A DNA stretch of 64,000 nt from Rathayibacter sp. VKM Ac-2879 (GCF_015351245.1 NZ_JADKSO010000002.1:248001-312000); one strand, 5' to 3'; counted from the first letter of the stretch, positions 42,377-51,319 are shown. Numbers and translations are program-made. The notes: generated from the letters alone by a model not told the origin.

Positions 42377-42673
42377 GCTATCTTCGGTGTCTGAGGAGCG
42401 AAAAACTTAACTCTTCGATCTCGGAGATCTATTTCATATTTTATCCGTTGTCACCTCGGCACGTCACGCGTACGCAGGATATAAGCGCCAGAGAATGACG
42501 GGAAAGAAATATACATCGGGGGAGTTGGGTATGCGCTCAGCTCCCCCGATATCATTGCCGAATCCCGGATACTATCTGAATGATAGCGAGTGGAGTCCAG
42601 CTTGATTCATGTGATTCGAGGTCAGGCGGTGCAGCGACCGGGGCACGCCGACGGCAGGGGGTGAGCCGTCTGC
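42377..42673. other. AT-rich spacer without a recognisable gene
   Basis: Roughly 300 bases with markedly more A and T than the rest of the window (for example 42400-42460). Apart from the terminator-like hairpin at 42515-42550 and a small CTATC/GATAG dyad near 42570, nothing was recognised. Together with the remnant upstream it marks foreign or decaying DNA. Confidence 0.6.
42515..42550 (-). terminator. Rho-independent terminator of map
   Basis: ATCGGGGGAG (42515-42524) and CTCCCCCGAT (42541-42550) form a 10-bp stem with a 16-base loop. Read on the minus strand it is followed by a T-rich stretch (GTATATTTCTTT), and it lies downstream of the reverse-strand map gene. Confidence 0.65.
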
Positions 42674-43441
42674 TCAGGCGCGCGCCGAGAGGACGATGTT
42701 GCCGGTCTCGGTGATCGCGACGGTGTGCTCCATGTGGGCTCCGCGCGAGCCGTCGCGGCTGCGGAGCGTCCACCCGTCCTTGTCCGTGTAGATCTTGTCG
42801 GTGCTCTGCAAGAACCACGGCTCGATGGCGATGACAAGTCCGGGGCGCAGCGGGTAGCCGCGGCCCGCTCGCCCGTCGTTCGCGATGTGTGGGTCGCCGT
42901 GCATCGTGCGGCCGACGCCGTGGCCGCCGAAGTCGGTGTTGATGCTGAGCCCGTCGGCCCGTGCGACCGCCGCGATGGCCGCGGAGATGTCGCCGATCCG
43001 TCCGCCGGGCTGTGCTGCGGCGATACCCGCCTCCAGGGCTCGCGTGGTCGTGTCGATGAGGGCGACGTCGTCGGGCCGCGGGGTGCCGACCACGACGCTG
43101 ATCGCCGAATCGGCCACCCACCCGCCGATGGAGGCGGCGAAATCGAGGGTCAGCAGGTCGCCGTCGCGCAGGCTGTAGTCGAAGGGCAGGCCGTGCAGCA
43201 CCGCGTCGTTGACGGAGGTGCAGATCACCTTGCCGAACGGGCTCGCACCGAACGAGGGGTGGTAGTCGATGTAGCACGACTCGGCGCCGGCCGCTCGAAT
43301 CATGTCGTGGGCGAGGCGGTCGAGCTCGAGCAGGTTGACTCCGACGGAGGCCGCGGCGGAGGTGGCCGTCAGGACCTCGCCGACGAAGCGGCCGGCGGGA
43401 CGCATCTCCTCGATCTCGGCGGGGGTGCGTAGCTCGATCAT
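42674..43441 (-). CDS. map: Type I methionine aminopeptidase
   Basis: Metalloprotease of about 255 residues that removes the initiator methionine. The metal ligands are seen in LTLDFAASIGGWVADSA (D, D), GHGVGRTMHGDPHI (H), AIEPWF (E) and HMEHTVAIT (E). CYIDYHPSFGASPFGKVICTSVNDAVLHGLP is the conserved substrate-side block. The ATG at 43441 is chosen since MIELRTPAEIEEMRPAGRF is the usual start; 22 further upstream codons are open but unconserved. It is divergent from a small membrane protein gene. Confidence 0.95.
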   Translation of the reverse strand: MIELRTPAEIEEMRPAGRFVGEVLTATSAAASVGVNLLELDRLAHDMIRAAGAESCYIDYHPSFGASPFGKVICTSVNDAVLHGLPFDYSLRDGDLLTLDFAASIGGWVADSAISVVVGTPRPDDVALIDTTTRALEAGIAAAQPGGRIGDISAAIAAVARADGLSINTDFGGHGVGRTMHGDPHIANDGRAGRGYPLRPGLVIAIEPWFLQSTDKIYTDKDGWTLRSRDGSRGAHMEHTVAITETGNIVLSARA

Positions 43442-43487
43442 CCTGATCCTCTCGGGGTCCGCTGAGGCCGTGCTCAGCGGTGGTGGG

Positions 43488-43493
43488 TACGGT
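43488..43493 (+). promoter_or_regulatory. -10 box (TACGGT), leaderless start
   Basis: TACGGT, six bases, then the ATG at 43500. Confidence 0.42.
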
Positions 43494-43499
43494 CGGTGC

Positions 43500-43985
43500 A
43501 TGCGCACGCGACGGGCATTCGGTTCTTGGCAGTATCCTGCGGCGATCGTGCTGCCCCTGTGGATCCTCCTCGGCTACGGCCTCTTCGGAGGATCAAGCGG
43601 CTGGACCGTGCTGGGTCTCGTGATCGCCCTTCCCATTCTGGCGGTCTGCCTCGTGGTCGTGGCGAGCATCGTCGCATTCCGGGTGACCGTGCGGCCGACG
43701 CGCACGCCCGCGTGGGGTGACGTGGCAGCGCTCGGCGCGTGGCACGCCTCCCTCGTGGTCTTCGGTTTCTTCCCGCCGGGCGCGTGGGCGATTGGTCTGC
43801 TGTCGGTGGTGCTCGGGCTGGTCGCCTTCTGGCACTCGGTCTGGCGTTTCTTCGGCGACGCGCGGGCGACCCTGCTCGCCTTCGCGGAGGCGTCGGCCGT
43901 GCGCGCCGAGGGCACGCCGCATCGAGTGGCGGGCGACGGCTTCGACCCGGAGCGTCCGCAGGACGGGCAGACGATCGTCCTCTGA
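43500..43985 (+). CDS. Small predicted membrane protein
   Basis: Protein of about 161 residues with four hydrophobic segments (about 12-30, 35-60, 75-95 and 98-115) and a charged C-terminal tail of about 45 residues. I do not recognise a family. The N-terminus MRTRRAFGSWQYPAAIVLPLW is typical of small actinobacterial membrane proteins. The ATG at 43500 is supported by the TACGGT box six bases upstream. The frame is open back to 43302 inside map, which is shadow. It lies just before the rplS promoter. Confidence 0.7.
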   Translation: MRTRRAFGSWQYPAAIVLPLWILLGYGLFGGSSGWTVLGLVIALPILAVCLVVVASIVAFRVTVRPTRTPAWGDVAALGAWHASLVVFGFFPPGAWAIGLLSVVLGLVAFWHSVWRFFGDARATLLAFAEASAVRAEGTPHRVAGDGFDPERPQDGQTIVL

Positions 43986-44030
43986 CGCGAGGACCCCGCG
44001 GGAGGCTGTGGCGCTCCTCCCGGGCCCGCT

Positions 44031-44060
44031 TTGACGGCGGTCGCTGCCGCATGGCAGAAT
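44031..44060 (+). promoter_or_regulatory. rplS promoter: TTGACG and extended -10 TGGCAGAAT
   Basis: -35 TTGACG at 44031-44036, 18-base spacer, -10 CAGAAT at 44055-44060 extended by TGG. It is the best-formed promoter in the window. It leaves a leader of about 110 bases before rplS. Confidence 0.7.
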
Positions 44061-44179
44061 GAGCGCTTGTGCCTCGCGCAGGCTCTGCCGCAGGGGAGCC
44101 GCGATGACGCGGGCGCACCAACCGACTTCCATCAACCAAACGGTGTTCGACCTGTGGCGGGCACGGAGAGCGATACAGC

Positions 44180-44527
44180 ATGCACATCCTCGATTCCGTC
44201 GATGCGGCGTCCCTCCGCAGCGACGTCCCCGACTTCCGCGCGGGCGACACCGTCAAGGTTCACGTCAACATCGTCGAGGGCACCCGCTCGCGCATCCAGG
44301 TCTTCCAGGGCGTCGTCATCGGTCGCTCCGGCGAGGGCGTCCGCGAGACCTTCACGGTCCGCAAGGTGAGCTTCCAGGTCGGCGTCGAGCGCACCTTCCC
44401 CGTGCACTCCCCGGTCATCGACCACATCGAGCTCGTCACCCGCGGTGACGTGCGTCGCGCGAAGCTCTACTACCTCCGCAACCTGCGCGGCAAGAAGGCC
44501 AAGATCAAGGAGAAGCGCGACGCCTGA
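44180..44527 (+). CDS. rplS: 50S ribosomal protein L19
   Basis: Large-subunit protein of 115 residues at the 30S-50S interface. Diagnostic stretches are [55 protein letters not shown] and [21 protein letters not shown]. It is a single-gene unit, with its own promoter upstream and a strong hairpin directly downstream. The signal peptidase gene lepB that usually follows rplS is not here. Confidence 0.97.
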   Translation: MHILDSVDAASLRSDVPDFRAGDTVKVHVNIVEGTRSRIQVFQGVVIGRSGEGVRETFTVRKVSFQVGVERTFPVHSPVIDHIELVTRGDVRRAKLYYLRNLRGKKAKIKEKRDA

Positions 44528-44546
44528 TCGGCTCGCCAGCGACTCC

Positions 44547-44581
44547 CGAACCCCGGTCCACGCCTGATGGACCGGGGTTCG
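44547..44581 (+). terminator. Rho-independent terminator of rplS
   Basis: Perfect 14-bp stem (44547-44560 with 44568-44581; core GAACCCCGGTCCA) and a 7-base loop, 20 bases after the rplS stop. It occupies most of the gap before rnhB. Confidence 0.8.
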
Positions 44582-44679
44582 ACCTGTTTCCGGCGACCTT
44601 TCGCCACGCCGAAGGGAACGCGCGGCGTCGCCCGACGCAGGCGCCTCCCTCATCCCCTCGAGAGAACGGACGTGCCCCG

Positions 44680-45381
44680 ATGGTCGTCGCCGATCCGACG
44701 CTGACCTTCGAGCGTCGCCTGTTCCGCCAGGGGTACGAGAGCGTCATCGGGTGCGATGAGGTCGGGCGCGGTGCGATCGCGGGGCCGGTCTCCGTGGGCG
44801 TGGTGGCGATCCGCTCTCGCTGCGGGCGCTTCCCGGAGGGACTCCGCGACTCCAAGATGCTCGCCCCCGCCCGCCGGGAGGCCCTGCTGCCGGGCGTCGT
44901 GAAGTGGGTGTCAGGCTGGGCGATCGGGGAGTCGTCGGCCGACGAGATCGACGACACCGGTATCGTCGCGGGGCTGGGTCGAGCGGCCGCGCGGGGGATC
45001 GAACGGCTGGTCGATCAAGGCGTCGACCTCGCCACCGCCGTCGTCCTCCTCGACGGCTCGCACGACTGGCTCACTCCGGCGCTGGGCTCGTGGGCCGCAG
45101 AGCTGACCATCGTGACCCGGACGAAAGCCGACCGTGACTGCGCCTCTGTCTCGGCCGCCTCCGTACTGGCGAAGGTGGGACGGGACGGCCAGATGGTGCG
45201 GCACCACGACGATTTCGCCGACTATGCGTGGGACAGGAACAAGGGTTACGGGAGCGCTGCACACTGGGCGGGGATCGACCGTGTCGGGCCGTCTCCGCTG
45301 CACCGGGTGACGTGGCTGTCGCGAGCGCTCGCCCCCGACGTGGAGCCGCCTCCGGCGCCCGCGACCCCCGCGTCGGCGTAG
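44680..45381 (+). CDS. rnhB: Ribonuclease HII
   Basis: Protein of 233 residues that removes ribonucleotides and RNA primers from DNA. IGCDEVGRGAIAGPVSVGVVA holds the first Asp-Glu pair. VVLLDGSHDWL has the third acidic residue, and TKADRDCASVSAASVLAKVGRD the final block with its conserved Asp. The Pro/Ala-rich C-terminal tail (about 215-233) is unconserved. The ATG at 44680 is the only good start near the family N-terminus; a GAGAGAACGGA stretch upstream is a weak ribosome site. Confidence 0.95.
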   Translation: MVVADPTLTFERRLFRQGYESVIGCDEVGRGAIAGPVSVGVVAIRSRCGRFPEGLRDSKMLAPARREALLPGVVKWVSGWAIGESSADEIDDTGIVAGLGRAAARGIERLVDQGVDLATAVVLLDGSHDWLTPALGSWAAELTIVTRTKADRDCASVSAASVLAKVGRDGQMVRHHDDFADYAWDRNKGYGSAAHWAGIDRVGPSPLHRVTWLSRALAPDVEPPPAPATPASA

Positions 45382-45384
45382 GAT
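45379..45384 (+). promoter_or_regulatory. -10 box of DUF2469 gene (TAGGAT)
   Basis: TAGGAT overlaps the rnhB stop and lies nine bases before the ATG at 45394. Confidence 0.38.
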
Positions 45385-45393
45385 TGGCGGACG

Positions 45394-45717
45394 ATGGATG
45401 ACGACGAATTCGAGGACTACGACCGCGAGGTCGAGCTGGCACTGTACCGGGAGTACCGAGATGTCGTCTCGCAGTTCTCGTACGTCGTCGAGACCGAGCG
45501 TCGCTTCTACCTCGCCAACGAGGTCGATCTCGTGCGTCGAGACACCGAGCACGACTTCTACTTCGAGCTGACGATGCGCGACGTGTGGGTGTGGGATGTC
45601 TACCGCTCCGACCGCTTCGTGAAGTCGGTCCGGGTGCTCACGTTCAAGGACGTCAATGTCGAGGAGCTCTCCCGCAAGGAGTTCGAGCTGCCCAAGGAAC
45701 TCGCGCTCGACGAGTAG
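45394..45717 (+). CDS. DUF2469 family protein
   Basis: Protein of 109 residues, strongly acidic and conserved in actinobacteria directly after rnhB. The DDDEFEDYDREVELALYREYRDVV start and the YVVETERRFYLANEVDL block identify it. No catalytic motif or known function is apparent. It follows rnhB by 12 bases and ends in a nested hairpin. Confidence 0.92.
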   Translation: MDDDEFEDYDREVELALYREYRDVVSQFSYVVETERRFYLANEVDLVRRDTEHDFYFELTMRDVWVWDVYRSDRFVKSVRVLTFKDVNVEELSRKEFELPKELALDE

Positions 45718-45725
45718 CGCGCTGA

Positions 45726-45776
45726 GTCGAGAGGTTGCGCGCGTCGCTACAGCAGCGACGGACCTCGACTCTCGAC
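45726..45776 (+). terminator. Nested hairpin after DUF2469 gene
   Basis: Outer arms GTCGAGAG (45726-45733) and CTCTCGAC (45769-45776). Inner stem CGTCGCT (45742-45748) with AGCGACG (45754-45760). It begins 8 bases after the stop. The rest of the 168-base gap to yraN shows nothing else. Confidence 0.55.
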
Positions 45777-45885
45777 GAGCGGGCCTTCGTCCTCCACAGC
45801 TCCGGACTCGCGGAGTAGTCCACAGATTCCGTGACGCGGCCTCGACGCGGCACGCCGCCGCGGGAGCCTTCCTGCGGGAGGTCTC

Positions 45886-46239
45886 ATGGACAAGGACGAA
45901 CTGGGACGACGTGGCGAGGAGATCGCGGCGGCGCACCTGAGAGCGCACGGATTCGAGATCCTCGACCGCAACTGGCGGGTCCGCGAGGGCGAGCTCGACA
46001 TCGTCGCCCGCGAGGGAGCCGCGCTCGTCGTGGTCGAGGTCAAGACGCGCTCGTCGACGCGCTTCGGGCTGCCGGTCGAGGCGATCACGCGGGCCAAGGC
46101 GCAGCGGCTGCGGCGGCTCGCCTACGCCTGGGCGCGCGAGCACGGCGAACGGTCGCGGCACCTCCGAATCGACGCGGTGGGCATCGTCGCGCCGGGAGGC
46201 GTCACCGAGCAACTCCGCCACCATCGGGCGGTGGCGTGA
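45886..46239 (+). CDS. yraN: YraN family endonuclease-like protein
   Basis: Protein of 117 residues of UPF0102/YraN. The restriction-endonuclease-like core is visible: LGRRGEEIAAAHLRAHGFEILDRNWR, EGELDIVAREGAALVVVEVKTRSS (E/D..ExK) and ITRAKAQRLRRLAYAW. Its biological role is unsettled; DNA processing is likely given that comM and dprA follow. GGGAGG lies shortly before the ATG. The stop overlaps the comM ATG (TGATG). Confidence 0.93.
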   Translation: MDKDELGRRGEEIAAAHLRAHGFEILDRNWRVREGELDIVAREGAALVVVEVKTRSSTRFGLPVEAITRAKAQRLRRLAYAWAREHGERSRHLRIDAVGIVAPGGVTEQLRHHRAVA

Positions 46240-47774
46240 TGGGTCTCGGACGGACCTCCGCCGTGGGCCTCGTCGGCTTCGCCGGAGCAGTGGTGGGAGT
46301 CGAGGCGCACTCCGCCGACGGCACGCCCGGCATGGTGATCATCGGACTCCCCGACGCGGCGCTCTCGCAAGCGAAGGAGCGGGTGCGCTCGGCCGCGATC
46401 AACTCCGGAAGCGCCGTCGCCGAATACAAGATCACGGTGAACCTGTCGCCGGCCGCGATGCCGAAGCACGGCTCCGCCTTCGATCTCGCGATCGGGATGG
46501 CCGCATTGGCTGCGCTCGGCGAGGTCGACGCGGAGTCGGTCGCGTCGATCGTGCACGTCGGCGAGTTGGGACTCGACGGTCGCCTCCGCTCGGTGCCGGG
46601 CGTGCTGCCGGCGGTGCTCGCCGCCGCACGGGAGGGGCGTCGTCGGGTCATGGTCCCCGCCGAGGACCGTCTCGAGGCCGAACTCGTCGAGGGCGTGGAG
46701 GTGATCGCGGTGTCCTGCCTCGCCGCCGCGGCCGTCTGGCACGGCGCCGAGTGGGAGGTGCCCGTGCTGTCCGAGCGTCCTCCCGCGCCGAGCATCAGCT
46801 CCCCGCAGGCACCCCACCTCGACTTCTCGGACGTGGTGGGCAACGAGGAGGCGGCGGAGGCGATGATCATCGCTGCGGCCGGCGGCCACCACGTCTTCCT
46901 CCTGGGGCCGCCTGGCGCGGGCAAGACGATGCTCGCCTCCCGTCTGCCCGGGATCCTCCCCGACCTCGACGACGAGGCCGCGTTCGAGGCCACCTGCATG
47001 CGCTCGCTCGTGGGCGAGCCCACCGGTGGCGCTCTCGTGCGGCGCCCGCCGTTCGAGAGCCCGCATCACTCGGCGTCGCCTGCGGCGATCGTGGGAGGCG
47101 GCAGCGGGCGCATCCGCCCCGGTGCCGTCGCGCGCGCCACCCGCGGAGTGTTGTTCCTCGACGAGGCACCAGAATTCTCCTCTGTGGCACTCGACGCTCT
47201 GCGTCAGCCGCTCGAATCCGGAGTGATCCGCATCCATCGGGCGAACGCGGTCGCCGAGTTCCCCGCGCGCGTCCAGCTCGTGCTCGCGGCCAACCCGTGC
47301 CCGTGCGGTCGCTTCGGCATTCCCGGCGAGACGTGTACGTGCGCTCCGGTCCTGCGCCGTCGCTACCTCGCGAGGCTCAGTGGCCCGCTCCTCGACCGGG
47401 TCGACATCCGCCTGACGGTACGCCGGATCGGAGCAGCACAGCTCGCCGCCCGCCGTGATACTCCAGGCCTGACCAGCGCCCAGGCCCGAGCGAGGGTGAC
47501 CGCGGCTCGCGCTCGAGCAGCGGCTCGGCTGTCGGCGACTCCGTGGACCACGAACTCCGAGGTCGCCGGAACCTGGCTGCGGTCGCCCGACACCCGGCCG
47601 ACGCCGTCCGAATCGCGCTCGCTTGATCGTGCCCTCGAGCGAGGACTGGTGACGATGCGCGGCTACGACCGCGTACTGCGTCTCGGGTGGACCTTGGCCG
47701 ACCTCGACGGTGCTGAGCGGCCGACCGCCGACCATCTCGGACGCGCACTCGTCTTGCGGGGAGGAGCGTCATGA
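46239..47774 (+). CDS. comM: ComM/YifB-type AAA ATPase (Mg-chelatase-like)
   Basis: Protein of about 511 residues. The N-terminal Lon-protease-like domain (about 1-170) has GMVIIGLPDAALSQAKERVRSA and PAAMPKHGSAFDLAIG. The AAA core has Walker A GPPGAGKT (about 223-230), Walker B VLFLDEAPEF and a zinc-like NPCPCG..GETCTC segment. The C-terminal helical domain follows (SLDRALERGLVTMRGYDRVLRLGWTLADL). ComM is a branch-migration helicase aiding integration of transforming DNA. It lies between yraN and dprA with overlapping ends. Confidence 0.93.
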   Translation: MGLGRTSAVGLVGFAGAVVGVEAHSADGTPGMVIIGLPDAALSQAKERVRSAAINSGSAVAEYKITVNLSPAAMPKHGSAFDLAIGMAALAALGEVDAESVASIVHVGELGLDGRLRSVPGVLPAVLAAAREGRRRVMVPAEDRLEAELVEGVEVIAVSCLAAAAVWHGAEWEVPVLSERPPAPSISSPQAPHLDFSDVVGNEEAAEAMIIAAAGGHHVFLLGPPGAGKTMLASRLPGILPDLDDEAAFEATCMRSLVGEPTGGALVRRPPFESPHHSASPAAIVGGGSGRIRPGAVARATRGVLFLDEAPEFSSVALDALRQPLESGVIRIHRANAVAEFPARVQLVLAANPCPCGRFGIPGETCTCAPVLRRRYLARLSGPLLDRVDIRLTVRRIGAAQLAARRDTPGLTSAQARARVTAARARAAARLSATPWTTNSEVAGTWLRSPDTRPTPSESRSLDRALERGLVTMRGYDRVLRLGWTLADLDGAERPTADHLGRALVLRGGAS

Positions 47775-49021
47775 TCCCCGTCGCCCGCCTGTTCGACCAG
47801 GCCGAGCTAGGCGCTGTCCATCGTCTGATGACGGTGCCCGGCGATCCCGTCGCGGCTGCCGCTCGTGCCGCGTGGAGCTCGCTCACCGAACCGGGGGACT
47901 CGGTCGCCGCGGTCCTGATCGAGCGACTCGGTGCCGCGGAGGCGTTCGCCCGGGTCGTGTCGACGGCCTCGGCCGCCGAGATCTCCGCTCTGCGACCGGG
48001 GGAAGCCTCTCCGGCTGAGCCGGCTGATCCGGCTGAGCCTGCGCCCTCGGACGCCGAGGTCTCGGCCCTCGCTGCGGGACTCGAACGCTGGCGTCCGCGC
48101 CTCGATCGTCCGCTCCTGCTGCGTCGTCTAGAGATCGCCGAGCGGATCGACGTCCGACTCCTCGTGCCCGGCTCCGAGGGCTGGCTGGAGTCCCTGGACG
48201 ATCTCGGTTCGCACGCGCCGCTGCTCCTGTGGGTCCGCGGCGATCCGACCGCGTTCGCCGTGCCGCGCCTTCTCGCGCTCGTCGGCGCACGTGCCGCGAC
48301 CGGCTATGGCGAACACGTGGCCGCCGAGCTCTCTGCCGGCATCGCCGGCCGCGGCCTCTCGGTGGTCTCGGGAGGAGCTTTCGGCATCGACGCCGTCGCC
48401 CACCGCGCCGCGCTCGGTACCGGCGGCCGTACGATCGCCTTCCTCGCCGGGGGAGCCGACCGCCTGTATCCGACCGCTCACTCCGAGCTGCTGCAGCGTC
48501 TCATCGCCACCCCCGGCTGCGCCGTCGCAGCGGAGGTGCCGCCGGGCACCACCCCCACCCGCTGGCGGTTCCTTCAGCGCAACCGTCTCATTGCGGCGTC
48601 GACCGGGGCGACGGTCGTGGTCGAGGCGGGCGCGCGCTCAGGCTCGCTGAACACCGCCGGGCACGCGGCCGCCCTCGGTCGCCCGCTCGGGGCCGTCCCC
48701 GGTCCCGTGACGAGTGCGTCGTCCGCGGGCTGCCATCGCCTCTTCCGTGAATACGCGGCGAGTTGCGTGACGTCGGTGGCAGACGTCCTCGAACTCGCCG
48801 GCATCGAGGTACCCACTGCTGTTCCCTCCGAGGGGAGCGGCTCGGCGACTCGTGTCCTCGACGCGCTCCGCGGACGGACGGCGCATGACACCGAGGGTCT
48901 CGCCCGTCAGACGGGGCTGTCCGTCCGCGACGCCCTCGCCGTCCTCGGCGGCCTCCTCGGCGAGGGAGCGGTCAGTCGCCACGCCGACGGCACCTGGACC
49001 AAGGCAGCAGGCCCGCCATGA
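47771..49021 (+). CDS. dprA: DNA processing protein DprA
   Basis: Protein of 416 residues that loads RecA on incoming single-stranded DNA. The Rossmann core is clear: LVGARAATGYGEHVA, VVSGGAFGIDAVAHRAAL, GGADRLYPTAHSEL, RNRLIAASTGATVVVEAG, SGSLNTAGHAAALGRPLGAVPGP. The N-terminal 150 residues are variable. The C-terminal winged-helix DML1-like domain follows (about 350-410). The start overlaps comM (ATGA). No other competence genes are present in the window. Confidence 0.94.
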   Translation: MIPVARLFDQAELGAVHRLMTVPGDPVAAAARAAWSSLTEPGDSVAAVLIERLGAAEAFARVVSTASAAEISALRPGEASPAEPADPAEPAPSDAEVSALAAGLERWRPRLDRPLLLRRLEIAERIDVRLLVPGSEGWLESLDDLGSHAPLLLWVRGDPTAFAVPRLLALVGARAATGYGEHVAAELSAGIAGRGLSVVSGGAFGIDAVAHRAALGTGGRTIAFLAGGADRLYPTAHSELLQRLIATPGCAVAAEVPPGTTPTRWRFLQRNRLIAASTGATVVVEAGARSGSLNTAGHAAALGRPLGAVPGPVTSASSAGCHRLFREYAASCVTSVADVLELAGIEVPTAVPSEGSGSATRVLDALRGRTAHDTEGLARQTGLSVRDALAVLGGLLGEGAVSRHADGTWTKAAGPP

Positions 49022-49083
49022 GCAGAGGCCGAGGCGCGGCCATCCTCGCCTCGACCCCACCAGACCGCATGCAGGCCCGCCCA

Positions 49084-49113
49084 GGGTCCTCCGCGGGGAT
49101 GAGCCGAGGACCC
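49084..49113 (+). terminator. Hairpin after dprA
   Basis: GGGTCCTC (49084-49091) pairs with GAGGACCC (49106-49113) with a 14-base loop, about 60 bases after the dprA stop. Confidence 0.5.
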
Positions 49114-49147
49114 CCTTCGTGCGATGGGCGCGACGGATCCGACTTCG

Positions 49148-49153
49148 TAGCGT
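49148..49153 (+). promoter_or_regulatory. -10 box of ABC transporter operon (TAGCGT), leaderless start
   Basis: TAGCGT, seven bases, then the ATG at 49161. The same hexamer precedes the LLM oxidoreductase gene. Confidence 0.45.
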
Positions 49154-49160
49154 CGAGGAC

Positions 49161-49913
49161 ATGCAGAACAAAACCTCTTCCGTTGTGGCGCGCGTCGAGA
49201 ACGTGCGCAAGCTCTACGGCAGCACGCCTGCCGTCGTCGCCCTCGATGACGTATCTCTGTCGATCCAGCGCGGCGAATTCACGGCGATCATGGGTCCGAG
49301 CGGCTCCGGCAAATCGACGTTGATGCATGTGCTCGCCGGGCTCGACACCGTGTCATCCGGCCGAGCGTTCCTCGGCGACCTCGAGATCAGCGCGATGGAC
49401 GACGCTCAGCTGACCGTGCTGCGCCGCCGCAGGGTCGGCTTCGTGTTCCAAGCCTTCAACCTCGTGCCGACGCTGGATGTGCGCGGCAACATCCGCCTTC
49501 CCTTCGAGCTCGACGGCCGCAAGATCAGCGCCGAGGAGGCGAAGTGGATCGACGGACTCATCGACTCGCTCGGCCTGCGCGAGCGCCTCACGCACCGGCC
49601 CTACGAGCTCTCCGGCGGCCAGCAGCAGCGCGTCGCCATCGCTCGCGCCCTCGCGTCCCGCCCGGAGCTGATCTTCGCCGACGAACCCACCGGCAACCTC
49701 GACTCCCGAACCGGTCGAGAGGTGCTCACACTCCTCCGGGCCTCCACCCGCGAGTACGGACAGTCGATCGCCATGGTCACCCACGATCCCATCGCCGCGG
49801 CCTACGCGGATCGAATCTTGTTCCTCCGCGACGGAGCACTCGTCGACGACCGCCGCGGCATGAGCTCCGAGCAGATCTCGCGCACCATGCTCGCGATGGA
49901 GGACGTCGCATGA
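49161..49913 (+). CDS. MacB/LolD-type ABC transporter ATPase
   Basis: ATPase of about 250 residues. Walker [11 protein letters not shown] (about 44-53), the [15 protein letters not shown] signature, Walker [15 protein letters not shown] and the switch histidine in AMVTHDP are all intact. The [19 protein letters not shown] stretch is typical of the MacB/LolD/FtsE group. It pairs with the FtsX-like permease encoded immediately after (ATGA overlap). The likely role is export of a peptide, lipid or drug, or mechanical work on envelope proteins; the substrate is unknown. Confidence 0.92.
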   Translation: MQNKTSSVVARVENVRKLYGSTPAVVALDDVSLSIQRGEFTAIMGPSGSGKSTLMHVLAGLDTVSSGRAFLGDLEISAMDDAQLTVLRRRRVGFVFQAFNLVPTLDVRGNIRLPFELDGRKISAEEAKWIDGLIDSLGLRERLTHRPYELSGGQQQRVAIARALASRPELIFADEPTGNLDSRTGREVLTLLRASTREYGQSIAMVTHDPIAAAYADRILFLRDGALVDDRRGMSSEQISRTMLAMEDVA

Positions 49914-51319
49914 GCGGCGTGCGGACGGGCTCGCGCCAGGGTGGCGGCGCCGTCGTCACCGTCGCCGCGCTCTCATCGATGTTCGGCGCCGTCCTCGTGC
50001 AGGTCACGGCGGTCCTGCAGCTCGCCGTCGAGGTCTCGACGAACCCCGTCGTCTCCCTCGTCGCCGGAATGCTCCAGTTCACGGGCGTCGCGTTCTTCGC
50101 CATTGCGGTCTACGTCGGCGGTGTCGTCACGGCGAACACCGTCTCGACGGTGATTGCGGGGCGCACCGCCGAGATCGCGCTGTTGCGCCTGCTGGGTGCC
50201 TCCGGATCGTCCCTGCGGAAAGACGTCGTGCGGACGGGCTTCACGCAGGGGATCGTCGGAGCCGCCCTCGGCCTCCTCGCAGGCTCGGCGTTGGTTGCGG
50301 CGGGAGCCCAGCTCGCCGTTCAGGCGCACCTCATCGAACCGGCCGACTACCCCCTGGCCTCGCCCGGCTTGCTCCTGCCGTTCGTCGCTGTCCTCCTCTC
50401 GACCGTGGTCGCCTCCTGGGCGGGTTCCCGAGGTGTGTTGAACGTGGCGCCCTCGCAGGCGACTGGCTCCGTGGCCGAACCGCGCTACGACGACCTCCGC
50501 CGCCGGCGCGGTCGTACCAGCGTGGCGATCCTTCTCCTCCTCCTCGGAGCTGCGCTGCTGGCCGTCGGGGTCGTGCTGGGTCACAAGACCCCCGAGGGCG
50601 TGCTCCCGGGTGTCCTGGGCGGGATGGTCTCCTTCACCGGTCTGATCCTCGTGGCACCTGTCCTGCTGCCTCCGCTGACCGCCCTCGTCGGCCGGGTCTT
50701 CGGGAGGGGAGCGGTCGCTCGTCTCGCCGCCGCGAACGCGATCCGAAACCCCGCTCGAAGCGCACGATCCGTGATCGGCCTGATGATCGGGACGACCCTC
50801 GTGACCACCTTCGCCGTCCTCGCGGCGATGTTCGACTCGATGGTCGGTGAGGCGGGAATCGAGCGCCCCGAAGTCTTCGAACAACTGAAGGGGTTCATCA
50901 CCTTCAGCATGGCGATCCTCAGCGTCCTGGTCTCCTTCTCGATCGTCATCGCGGCGGTCGGAATGGTCAACACGCTCTCTCAAAGCGTGCTGCAGCGCCG
51001 ACGGGAGCTCGGCCTCCTCCGCACCCTCGGTTTCACGGGCGCCCAGGTGCGGTGGATGGTGCTGCTCGAGGCGGCGCAGATGATCCTCGCCGCCGCGCTC
51101 GTCGGAGTCGTTCTGGGCATCGGCTACGGCTGGTGCGGCGCGGAGGCCGTGTTCGGCTCCCTGCCGGGGGCGCGCCACGGTCTCGTGCCGCCGGTGATCC
51201 CCGTCTCCCTCCTGCTGGAGGTTCTGCTGGCCGCCGTCGTGATCACCGGGGTCTCGGCCGTGATCCCGGCCCGCAGGGCGACCACAGTGTCGCCAATCGC
51301 TGCGCTTGCCATCACCTGA
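49910..51319 (+). CDS. FtsX-like (MacB-type) ABC transporter permease
   Basis: Membrane protein of about 469 residues with two FtsX-like segments. The first has a membrane core of four helices (about 12-170) with IAGRTAEIALLRLLGASGSSLRKDVV. The second (about 215-465) has QRRRELGLLRTLGFTGAQVRWMVLLEAAQM and ends in IPARRATTVSPIAALAI. The large extracytoplasmic domain usual in MacB is nearly absent, since the loops between helices are short. It is coupled to the ATPase gene. Confidence 0.88.
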   Translation: MSGVRTGSRQGGGAVVTVAALSSMFGAVLVQVTAVLQLAVEVSTNPVVSLVAGMLQFTGVAFFAIAVYVGGVVTANTVSTVIAGRTAEIALLRLLGASGSSLRKDVVRTGFTQGIVGAALGLLAGSALVAAGAQLAVQAHLIEPADYPLASPGLLLPFVAVLLSTVVASWAGSRGVLNVAPSQATGSVAEPRYDDLRRRRGRTSVAILLLLLGAALLAVGVVLGHKTPEGVLPGVLGGMVSFTGLILVAPVLLPPLTALVGRVFGRGAVARLAAANAIRNPARSARSVIGLMIGTTLVTTFAVLAAMFDSMVGEAGIERPEVFEQLKGFITFSMAILSVLVSFSIVIAAVGMVNTLSQSVLQRRRELGLLRTLGFTGAQVRWMVLLEAAQMILAAALVGVVLGIGYGWCGAEAVFGSLPGARHGLVPPVIPVSLLLEVLLAAVVITGVSAVIPARRATTVSPIAALAIT

